Shown: one piece after another, positions 57,325-64,000 of the stretch
Position numbering within the stretch: position 1 is the stretch's first letter
How the letters are laid out: each line of letters begins with the position of its first letter
Assembly: GCA_965207895.1 (NCBI GenBank)
Contig: CBDBNN010000001.1
Span: 310,001-374,000 of the forward strand
Source: VXMO01 sp965207895
GTDB taxonomy: Bacteria; Chloroflexota; Dehalococcoidia; UBA6926
Reading direction: 5' to 3'
DNA length: 64,000 nucleotides
Notes under the pieces: generated by a model
Databases searched by the model: none
Told to the model about the DNA's origin: nothing
Seen by the model: the letters and a program-made list of their open reading frames with translations, nothing else
Translations under genes and position numbers: made by a program

Positions 57325-58200
57325 ATGAACTTCACGAAGATGCACGGTACAGGCAACGACTTCATCGTTGTCGAGGGCGGTTCCGCCGAGGTCGATTCCA
57401 CGAATTGGCCTGAGGTGGCGCGCGAGGCGTGCAGCCGCCGGTTCGGCGTAGGCGCGGACGGCATCCTTGTCATTCGCCCCTCCAATGACGCTGCCCTGCG
57501 CATGCAGATCTTCAACCCGGACGGCTCTGAGGCGGAGATGTGCGGCAACGGCATTCGCTGTGTCGCCAAATATGCCATCGAACGCGGAATTGTTGATGGT
57601 TCCGCGATCCGCAACGAGGCCGGTCTGCCCATTGAGACCCTCGGTGGGTTGATGACCGTTTGGCCCCAGAACGGCAACGTGGGTGGAGCTATCGAGGCGG
57701 TGCGGGTCGGCATGGGCACGCCGATACTTGAACCCCGTGACGTTCCCGTCGCCGTGGATGGTCCGGGGCCTGTTCAGAGTCACTCACTAGAAGTCGGTGG
57801 GCATGCTCTGAGCCTTTCCTTTGTTTCGATGGGGAATCCCCACGCCATTGCATTCATCGACACGCCGGTCGCGGATTTCCCGCTTGAAACCGTTGGACCG
57901 ATGGTGGAGAACCATCCTCTTTTCCCTGAGCGGGTCAACTTTGAGATCGTCAATGTCCAATCTCGCGAAGAGATAACCATGCGCGTGTGGGAACGCGGCG
58001 CAGGACTCACGATGGCATGCGGTACAGGCGCCTGCGCCGTCGTTGTCGCGGCACGTATCGCCGGTTTCGTGGATGATTGTGTGTCAGTGGAGCTCCCCGG
58101 CGGGTCGCTCACCATCGAGTGGGACGGCAACCCGGACAGCCAGGTCTACATGACCGGCCCCGCCACAACGGTTTACGCCGGTCAACTGCTCGTCAACTAG
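57325..58200 (+). CDS. dapF: Diaminopimelate epimerase
   Basis: This 291-residue cofactor-free racemase has NFTKMHGTGNDFIVVEG, the first catalytic Cys in EMCGNGIRCVAKYAIERG, MGNPHAIAFIDTP and the second catalytic Cys in LTMACGTGACAVVVAARIAG, followed by VELPGGSLTIEW. It interconverts LL- and meso-diaminopimelate for lysine synthesis (and peptidoglycan where present). Because the division cluster here lacks mur genes, a lysine role is favoured. It is convergent with the MFS gene on the minus strand, overlapping it by 4 nt. Confidence 0.96.
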   Translation: MNFTKMHGTGNDFIVVEGGSAEVDSTNWPEVAREACSRRFGVGADGILVIRPSNDAALRMQIFNPDGSEAEMCGNGIRCVAKYAIERGIVDGSAIRNEAGLPIETLGGLMTVWPQNGNVGGAIEAVRVGMGTPILEPRDVPVAVDGPGPVQSHSLEVGGHALSLSFVSMGNPHAIAFIDTPVADFPLETVGPMVENHPLFPERVNFEIVNVQSREEITMRVWERGAGLTMACGTGACAVVVAARIAGFVDDCVSVELPGGSLTIEWDGNPDSQVYMTGPATTVYAGQLLVN

Positions 58201-59471
58201 CGCTCCCCGGTTCCGGTTTCAGCAGCAGTTCCTGATTCGACATACGTCTGCCGGAGACGGGCGGGCAGCTCTGGTCGCTTCATCGTCATATACATGTACA
58301 GCGAGATAATAGCCATCATTCCAAGTGCGAAGAAAGCCCAACGATAACCGTCCGCGCCAAACTCGTCATACATGAATCCGGCAAAGACCGGGGCGAATAT
58401 TCCGCCCAGCGCCGTAAAGGTGAATTGAAGTCCCAGCAACTGGCCGTATACCTGCCGGCCAAAGAGTTCTCCAAGGAGAGCGGATCGCGGCGGGTTGCCG
58501 AGGCCGAACCCGAAACCGAAGAACACAGCAAAGAGCACGGCTGTAACCGGGTCCCGCGCAAAGAACAGCAACACGGCGCCGATTATCTGCATCGTGAACG
58601 AGATCGACACAATCTTGCGCTTGTCATACATGTCGGCAAGGATGCCGCCCAGGATGCGAGCCGGGAAACTGGAGAGCGGGAGGAGGGTTACCAGAAACGT
58701 AACCCACCACCTGGAAAATCCAAACGAATCCCACAACACAAACTGGTGAATGATGAAAGAGCCGAAGAAAATGAACCCGAAAATGTTGGCTACAACGTAC
58801 TTCCAGTATGTCGTCGTCCGAATCGCCTCTTTCACCGTGAACGTCGTATCGGCGTAGCGGTCGTCCGCATCCATTTCCGCGTAGCGAGCAGCCTCTTCGT
58901 CGGTCACGCCATCCGGCCTCAAACCGTACTTCTCAGGAGCATCCCGCATCATGAGGCCGAGCGGCAGCCCGACAATAAACGTGGTAATCCCGAGATACAG
59001 CAGCGCCTCCCTCCATGCAAAGAGAGCGATCAGCCCCACGATGAGCGGCACGATCAAGGCGCTCACCCCGGCACCATAGGACACGATGGCCATGGCCGTG
59101 CCACGCCGGCGGATGAACCAGGCGTTGACGGCGGTATTGACCGTAAGGAAGGAGCCAAACGCAAGGCCAAGGGCCATCACCGCAAAGGCGGCGAAGAACT
59201 GCCAGAGCTCCTGCACGAAACTCAGACCAATGAACCCACATCCGAGTATGAACATCCCGCCGAGGACAGATTTTCTCGGGCCGAATCGGTCGACAACAAA
59301 ACCAACCAGGGGCCCGAAGATACCCTGCTCCATCCTCTGGAAGGCGAATGCAAAGGAGGCCACGCCGGCCGGCCACCCGAACTCATCAAGGATTTCCGCA
59401 AAGAACGGCGAGAAACCGTAGAAAAAGACGCCGGCTGTGTAGAAAAGGACGCCGAAACTGGCAATCGCCAA
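58197..59471 (-). CDS. MFS transporter, monocarboxylate/OFA-like (paralogue 1); true N-terminus probably further upstream
   Basis: This is a 424-residue frame from TTG 59471 with about 12 hydrophobic helices. It has the motif FVVDRFGPRKSVLGG between helices 2 and 3 and ILADMYDKRKIVSIS in the second half. The other MFS genes here start about 15-30 residues earlier with a conserved FYGWW before helix 1. In this gene the frame is also open upstream and encodes HPNRVFYGWW at 59503-59472, but no ATG, GTG or TTG starts it. CTG 59507 or ATT 59504 would be non-canonical starts; GGGAGG lies at 59534-59539. A terminator separates it from the next MFS gene. Confidence 0.85.
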   Translation of the reverse strand: MAIASFGVLFYTAGVFFYGFSPFFAEILDEFGWPAGVASFAFAFQRMEQGIFGPLVGFVVDRFGPRKSVLGGMFILGCGFIGLSFVQELWQFFAAFAVMALGLAFGSFLTVNTAVNAWFIRRRGTAMAIVSYGAGVSALIVPLIVGLIALFAWREALLYLGITTFIVGLPLGLMMRDAPEKYGLRPDGVTDEEAARYAEMDADDRYADTTFTVKEAIRTTTYWKYVVANIFGFIFFGSFIIHQFVLWDSFGFSRWWVTFLVTLLPLSSFPARILGGILADMYDKRKIVSISFTMQIIGAVLLFFARDPVTAVLFAVFFGFGFGLGNPPRSALLGELFGRQVYGQLLGLQFTFTALGGIFAPVFAGFMYDEFGADGYRWAFFALGMMAIISLYMYMTMKRPELPARLRQTYVESGTAAETGTGER

Positions 59472-59540
59472 CCACCAGCCGTAGAAAACGCGGTTGGGGT
59501 GAATCAGAACTGATAATGCAGCTTTGACGGCGACCTCCCA

Positions 59541-59566
59541 ACAAAAACCAAAGCCCGCAAACGGGC
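59541..59566 (-). terminator. Rho-independent terminator of the MFS operon
   Basis: On the minus strand GCCCG-TTTG-CGGGC (59566-59553) is followed by TTTGGTTTTTG. It lies 64 nt after the stop of the MFS gene at 59630. Confidence 0.7.
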
Positions 59567-59629
59567 GGATTGAATAAGTATAGCCCCGCTACGCTACCGG
59601 GCGCGGTATTTCCGTTGAAGGCAGTCCGA

Positions 59630-60928
59630 TTATGCGGATGCCGGTGGCGGCGCAGTGGATTGTCTCGGACGGGTCACCGTGAGCGTCAGCGGTACCGAAA
59701 GGCTGAGGATCGCGGCTACAATGACGAACCCAATCACGTAGCTGTCCGTCTGATCGTAGAGCCAACCGATAGCAACCGGCGACAGGATGGCCGGCAGCGA
59801 GGCCAGTCCCTGCTGAATACCGGCTACCCGTCCAAATATCGCCAGTCCCCAATACTCGGCCTGAAGCGCAAGCCGCACCGATGATTGTGAGCCGATGGCG
59901 CTTCCCAGGAGAAATCCAGCGAGTATCGTCAGCCACGGAATGGTGGACATGGGTATCAGCACAATTGCGATCCCCTGCACAGTGATTCCCAGTGCAAGCA
60001 CCACCCGTTTGTCCACGTAGTCGGCTATCGTCCCGGCGATGACGCGAATGGGAATGCTTGAGGATGTCTGCCACGCGAACATGAAGGCAATGAATTCTCT
60101 GGAGAATCCATTTTTCTGCAGGATGAGCGCCTCAAACGTGATGATGGACCAGGACGCGCCCAGCAGCGCGCTCGCGATGACGTACTGCCAATAGCCCCGG
60201 CTGCGCAGCACGTCCCGCAGAGTGAAGTTGGCTTCCGGGAAAACGTTCGCGCGCGACGACGGCGCGGTTTGGGCCTCGGGGGCTTCGCCGCCGTCAGGCT
60301 CCATCCCATAGTCCTGCGGCCTGTTGCGTATGAGGGGAATCAGGAGCATTCCGACAACCCAGAACCCCACACCTGCGCCAAACAGGACGGATCGCCACCC
60401 AAATTCAGGGATTATCCACGCCCACACCCCTGCCAGCAGCCCGGACATGCCCGGCCCAACAATCATGATGCCGTTAGCGCGTCCTCGAAATCGCCGAAAC
60501 CATGCGTTGATCGCAGCGGCCGTGACGATAAACGACCCTGCGCTCAAACCGAACGCAAAGACGATGAAGACACCGTAGTACTGCCAGATGTTGTTGACCT
60601 GGCTCATCAGCATGCAGCCGCCGCCGGACACGAAGTAGCCGACTATCAGAATCTTGCGGGCGCCATATCGATCAACCAGGTAACCGGTCAAGGGAGCGGT
60701 GATGCCGGATTCAAGTCGTTGTAACGACGGTCCAATGCCCGCCAGCGCCTGCGACCATCCAAAGTCTCGCACCATCGCTGCGAAGAAGTTTGAGAAGCCC
60801 CAGAAACCGATGCCATCTGTGTAGGCGGCGAGGCCCGTGCCTGACAGCGTCACCCACCAGCCGTAGAAGACCTGCCGTGGGTGCCGCGCGAACATCCACG
60901 CGGTCATAACGGCTTTCTGGGTCCTCAT
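59630..60928 (-). CDS. MFS transporter (paralogue 2)
   Basis: This 432-residue, 12-helix carrier starts MRTQKAVMTAWMFARHP and has QVFYGWWVTLSGTGLAAYTDGIGFWGF in helix 1. The MFS motif is YLVDRYGARKILIVG; the central loop holds NRPQDYGMEPDGGEAPEAQT. It is very similar to paralogue 3 along its whole length, which indicates recent tandem duplication. ATG 60928 overlaps the stop of paralogue 3 (ATGA). It ends at a terminator. The family takes up small carboxylates or other organic anions; the actual substrate is unknown. Confidence 0.88.
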   Translation of the reverse strand: MRTQKAVMTAWMFARHPRQVFYGWWVTLSGTGLAAYTDGIGFWGFSNFFAAMVRDFGWSQALAGIGPSLQRLESGITAPLTGYLVDRYGARKILIVGYFVSGGGCMLMSQVNNIWQYYGVFIVFAFGLSAGSFIVTAAAINAWFRRFRGRANGIMIVGPGMSGLLAGVWAWIIPEFGWRSVLFGAGVGFWVVGMLLIPLIRNRPQDYGMEPDGGEAPEAQTAPSSRANVFPEANFTLRDVLRSRGYWQYVIASALLGASWSIITFEALILQKNGFSREFIAFMFAWQTSSSIPIRVIAGTIADYVDKRVVLALGITVQGIAIVLIPMSTIPWLTILAGFLLGSAIGSQSSVRLALQAEYWGLAIFGRVAGIQQGLASLPAILSPVAIGWLYDQTDSYVIGFVIVAAILSLSVPLTLTVTRPRQSTAPPPASA

Positions 60929-62229
60929 GTCGTGGTAAGCCTCGCTCCATCAGCGGTGCTGCTCTTCGGGCGTGATATCGTGAGGGTCAGCGGTACGGAA
61001 ATACTCAGAACCGCAGCGACAATCATGAATCCAACAAGATAGTTGCCAGTCTCGTCGTAGAGCCAGCCGATGGCGAACGGCGCAATGATGGACGGTATGG
61101 ACGCCAGTCCCTGCTGAATGCCAACGACACGGCCAAAGATTGCGAGGCCCCAATACTCAGCTTGTAACGCAAGCCTCACAGATGACTGTGAACCGATGGC
61201 GCTGCCCAACAAGAATCCCGCTATCATCGCAATCCACAGTTCAGTCGCCAGGGGGAATAGGACAATCGCTACACCTTGCACGATGATGGCGACGGCAAGG
61301 ACAACGCGCTTGTCTATGTAGTCGGCGATCGTGCCCGCGACGACTCGAATAGGAATGCTGGAGGAGGTTTGCCAGATGAAAACGAGCGCAATTGCTCTGT
61401 CCGTTAAGCCATTTTCGGACAGCATCAGAGCCTCAAACGTGATGATCGACCAGGACGCGCCGAGCAGCGAGCTCGCAATAACGAATTGCCAATATCCCCG
61501 GCTTCGGAGCACGTCCCTAAGGGCATAGTTGGCGTCAGGCAGAGCGCCAGTTCGCGCAGTTGGAGCTGTCTCTCTTTCAGCCGCAGGGCCGCCGTCCGGC
61601 ACCATCCCATAGTTCTCCGGCCTGTTGCGAATCAAGGGAATCAACAACATGCCGACAATCCAGAATCCAATACCTGCGGCAAACAGCACTTCACGCCAGC
61701 CGAATTCCGGGATCACGAGCGCCCAGAATCCAGACAAGACTCCCGATAGTCCCGGCCCCACAAGCATGATTCCGTTCGCGCGGCCTCGAAAACGGCGAAA
61801 CCATGCGTTGATCGCCGCCGCCGTCACGGTGAAAGCGCCCGCGCTGAGACCAAACGCAAGGATGATGAACGAGCCATAGTATTGCCACAGGTTCTCGATC
61901 TGGCTCATCAGGATGCAGCCGCACCCCGCCGCGATGTAGCCGATAACCAGCACCTTGCGAGCTCCGTATCGATCCACCATCGCGCCGGTGATTGGCGCGG
62001 CGATACCGGATTCAAGCCGATGCAAGGACGGCCCAATGGCTGCGATGGCCTGCGGCCAGCCAAAATGGCGGACAATGGCCGCAAAGAAATTGGTGAATCC
62101 CCAGAAGCCGATGCCATCCGTGTAGGCGGCGAGGCCCGTTCCGGCCAGCGTCACCCACCAGCCGTAAAAGACCTGCCGTGGATGCCGCGCGAACATCCAC
62201 GCCGTCATGACAACCTTTTCGGTCCTCAT
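60925..62229 (-). CDS. MFS transporter (paralogue 3)
   Basis: This is a 434-residue carrier starting MRTEKVVMTAWMFARHP, nearly the same N-terminus as paralogue 2. Motif A is AMVDRYGARKVLVIG, and the second-half copy is GTIADYIDKRVVLAVA. The differences from paralogue 2 are spread along the protein rather than clustered, for instance in the central loop (NRPENYGMVPDGGPAAERET). It overlaps both neighbours by 4 nt (ATGA), so translation of the set is coupled. Confidence 0.88.
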   Translation of the reverse strand: MRTEKVVMTAWMFARHPRQVFYGWWVTLAGTGLAAYTDGIGFWGFTNFFAAIVRHFGWPQAIAAIGPSLHRLESGIAAPITGAMVDRYGARKVLVIGYIAAGCGCILMSQIENLWQYYGSFIILAFGLSAGAFTVTAAAINAWFRRFRGRANGIMLVGPGLSGVLSGFWALVIPEFGWREVLFAAGIGFWIVGMLLIPLIRNRPENYGMVPDGGPAAERETAPTARTGALPDANYALRDVLRSRGYWQFVIASSLLGASWSIITFEALMLSENGLTDRAIALVFIWQTSSSIPIRVVAGTIADYIDKRVVLAVAIIVQGVAIVLFPLATELWIAMIAGFLLGSAIGSQSSVRLALQAEYWGLAIFGRVVGIQQGLASIPSIIAPFAIGWLYDETGNYLVGFMIVAAVLSISVPLTLTISRPKSSTADGARLTTT

Positions 62230-63521
62230 GCGGCCGCGAGCCTCACTTCATCGGGCGCGCCGCTCGTCGGTCGCGTCATAAGGAGGACCATAATCACGGC
62301 TAGAGCAAGAGGAACCACGACGATCATAAACGCGATGCGGTAATCGTAAGCGTCCGCGAGCCAACCGACCAGCACGGGCGAGATCAAACCACCCACCGCC
62401 CCTGCCCCAACCTGCAAACCCATCAGCGAGCCGAAGATGCCGCGTCCCCAATAGTCGCCTTGCAGTGACAGCCGCGCCGCATTGCTGCCGCCCCACCCTG
62501 TCCCGTAGATGACTTCAAAGATGATGGCAACCCAGATGTTGGCGATGAAGATGAAAAGAATACCGCCCGCCAGCTGGAAGCTCAGCATCGTCGCGACAAC
62601 TAATTTCTTGTTGAACCTGTCCGCGAGCGCGCCGGAGAAGAAACGCATAGGGATGCTGGCGACGGTGAACACAACGACCATCGCGCCCGCCGTCTCCATG
62701 GAGAAGCCATAGCTGACGAGCGCGGGGATGTGGTGGACAACCATCGCCGTGATGGCCACCTGCTGCATGGAGAGAGCGCCGACATAGAGCAAGTATGAGC
62801 GACTCAGCAGGATGGAACGCACCGCCCCGGGCGACGGCTCGGCGTCAGCCGCGTCTCCGGCCTGCCCCGATTCCGAGTCGTCCGCCTCCGGCGGATCACC
62901 GTCCATACGGAGGCCGTAATGCTCCGGTCGCCTTCGGAGAACCATGGCGAGCGGGATGCACGTTATCCATGTGCCGATGCCCGTGAACAGGGCGGCGTCG
63001 CGCCAGCCGTACTCCCCTATCAGGACAACCAGCAGCGCCGTCATGATCCCCCCAAAGCCCGGCCCAATGAAAGTCAGGCCCAGTGCCTTGCCGCGGTTGC
63101 GCAGGAACCAGTTGCTGATGGCGGTCGCCACCATCACATATGACGTCGCGCCCATGCCGCTGCCGATGAGAATGAAGGCGACATAGTACTGCCATGCGTG
63201 CTCGACGTGGCTCAGCACAATGAATCCTGCCCCGCCACTGAACATCGCGGCCGCCGTCACGAGGCGAGGCCCGAACCGGTCCGTGAGCGCGCCGATGGTC
63301 GGACTAAGGATCGCCGTGAACACAGCCATCATCGCGGGCCCGCGTGAGACCTGCTCACGCGTCCAGTTCAGATCGATTCGAATGCTGTCAAAGAACGCGC
63401 TGAACCCGAAGAAACTGACGCCGGTCGTATAGAACATCAGGTACATGCCGGACAGCGCCATCCACCACCCATAGAAAAGGCGCGGACGCCGTCGGCGCGT
63501 GGCTGAGACGTCAACGCTCAT
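62226..63521 (-). CDS. MFS transporter (paralogue 4)
   Basis: This 431-residue carrier starts MSVDVSATRRRRPRLFYGWWMALSGMYLMFYTTGVSFFGF. It keeps the FYGWW start of helix 1 and motif A as GALTDRFGPRLVTAA, with GALADRFNKKLVVAT in the second half. It is clearly more distant from paralogues 2 and 3 than they are from each other. The central loop is rich in Asp and Ala (PEADDSESGQAGDAADAEP). It overlaps paralogues 3 and 5 by 4 nt. Confidence 0.88.
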   Translation of the reverse strand: MSVDVSATRRRRPRLFYGWWMALSGMYLMFYTTGVSFFGFSAFFDSIRIDLNWTREQVSRGPAMMAVFTAILSPTIGALTDRFGPRLVTAAAMFSGGAGFIVLSHVEHAWQYYVAFILIGSGMGATSYVMVATAISNWFLRNRGKALGLTFIGPGFGGIMTALLVVLIGEYGWRDAALFTGIGTWITCIPLAMVLRRRPEHYGLRMDGDPPEADDSESGQAGDAADAEPSPGAVRSILLSRSYLLYVGALSMQQVAITAMVVHHIPALVSYGFSMETAGAMVVVFTVASIPMRFFSGALADRFNKKLVVATMLSFQLAGGILFIFIANIWVAIIFEVIYGTGWGGSNAARLSLQGDYWGRGIFGSLMGLQVGAGAVGGLISPVLVGWLADAYDYRIAFMIVVVPLALAVIMVLLMTRPTSGAPDEVRLAAA

Positions 63522-64000
63522 ACCGCCACCTGCAGCTCACTCTCAGCCGACGTGTCTCGGTATTCCGGCCGCTTCATGAGCAGAACAAGGACAAGGGCTA
63601 TGGCGAGCAAGGCCAACAGAAAAAGGCCTCGCAATTCATGTGGGAACCAGAAATCTCGCTCATATGCGGCAGGCCAATACAATCGAGATGACAAATGATG
63701 TACGCCAACTGCGAAACTCGCGAGGATCCCCAAAAGTACGGCGAAGTGTCGTGTCCCCCAATACTCTGTAAGAACTAAGAGGGAAGCGGCGCTAAGAGCT
63801 CCGGCTCCTGCCCCCACGGCCACAGCGAATGCCATGTCGGAAACGACCCCAATCCCACTGCCCGTAGCTATGACGCTAGCAAACTGGGCCACTATCGCTC
63901 CAATAAGGACGCGGCGGCCCCCGAATCGGTCTGCAAGCACGCCGGTAAACAACAAGATCAAGGCGCCTAAGAGGTATGCGGTGCCCGGCTGGTCATTTAT
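63518..64000 (-). CDS. MFS transporter (paralogue 5), C-terminal part, cut by the window edge
   Basis: The frame is open from the right edge, so the start is outside the window; 160 residues are visible. They contain motif-A-like GVLADRFGGRRVLIGAIVAQF, three to four helices and LVLTEYWGTRHFAVLLGIL, a segment equivalent to AEYWGLAIFGRVVGIQQG in paralogues 2 and 3. This places it as the last third of the same family. It is the most upstream visible gene of the operon and overlaps paralogue 4 by 4 nt. Confidence 0.85.
   Translation of the reverse strand: MNDQPGTAYLLGALILLFTGVLADRFGGRRVLIGAIVAQFASVIATGSGIGVVSDMAFAVAVGAGAGALSAASLLVLTEYWGTRHFAVLLGILASFAVGVHHLSSRLYWPAAYERDFWFPHELRGLFLLALLAIALVLVLLMKRPEYRDTSAESELQVAV

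Noticed and set aside
58425..59513. Long + strand open frame of 362 codons opposite the MFS gene
   Set aside because: It is the exact antisense of a clear 12-helix transporter; its product is charged, low in hydrophobic residues and has no family pattern or ribosome-binding site.

Overview
The window is about 60% GC and reads as a chromosomal segment of an uncultured member of the Chloroflexota, most likely close to the Dehalococcoidia/SAR202 lineages. This is inference. It rests on a cell-division cluster cut down to rsmH-ftsA-ftsZ with no mur or fts peptidoglycan genes, archaeal-type phosphoglycerate mutase (apgM), several genes that look leaderless (TANNNT box 6-8 nt before the start codon), large paralogous MFS and Cache-lipoprotein families, and catabolic genes of the acyl-CoA dehydrogenase/SDR/M20/MBL kind. 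No rRNA, phage, IS element or CRISPR array was seen.

Layout. 0-6 kb: a truncated zinc-type ABC substrate-binding lipoprotein with a Zur-like palindrome upstream, diverging from four tandem lipoproteins built only of repeated Cache-like modules. 6-11 kb: glutaredoxin, ornithine-cyclodeaminase-like enzyme, and an AAA+/VWA gene pair behind a good sigma70-type promoter. 11-17 kb: NIPSNAP and VOC proteins, priA, rplS with a long acidic tail, trmD, moaB. 17-24 kb: a DUF5343-like gene, rsmH-ftsA-ftsZ, ispH, a PAC2 protein, tRNA-Pro. 24-31 kb: a HicAB toxin-antitoxin pair, an MFS carrier and a catabolic run (VOC, SDR, acyl-CoA dehydrogenase, MBL hydrolase, M20-like enzyme, Uma2). 31-36 kb: a MoxR-DUF58-DUF4129 operon and a dienelactone hydrolase. 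36-46 kb: an unknown lipoprotein, prenyl synthase, tsaC, guaA, purD fused to a four-helix membrane domain, purE, purB and an unlisted 59-residue basic protein. 46-48 kb: two Opp/Dpp-type ABC ATPases, tRNA-Leu and tRNA-Lys. 48-55 kb: pgk, a lower-GC module (membrane protein, LPD29-like protein, DNA methyltransferase with a nuclease-like tail), apgM and tpiA. 55-64 kb: Gfo/Idh/MocA protein, miaA, dapF, then five consecutive MFS carriers, four of them in an ATGA-overlapping operon.

The most striking non-genic feature is a family of small palindromic repeats, a two-hairpin element of about 45 bp whose arms vary but stay complementary. Copies sit in many intergenic gaps. One lies in frame inside pgk, one encodes the last residues and stop of trmD, and an unrelated hairpin repeat appears to supply the ribosome-binding site of purB. 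A collinear composite repeat of about 124 bp lies upstream of both pgk and apgM, so it brackets pgk together with the methyltransferase module.

Functionally the window mixes housekeeping (translation, tRNA modification, purine synthesis, lower glycolysis, isoprenoids, division) with accessory uptake and sensing. The two strongest candidates for undescribed biology are the Cache-only lipoprotein array and the coding-sequence-invading two-hairpin repeat family.
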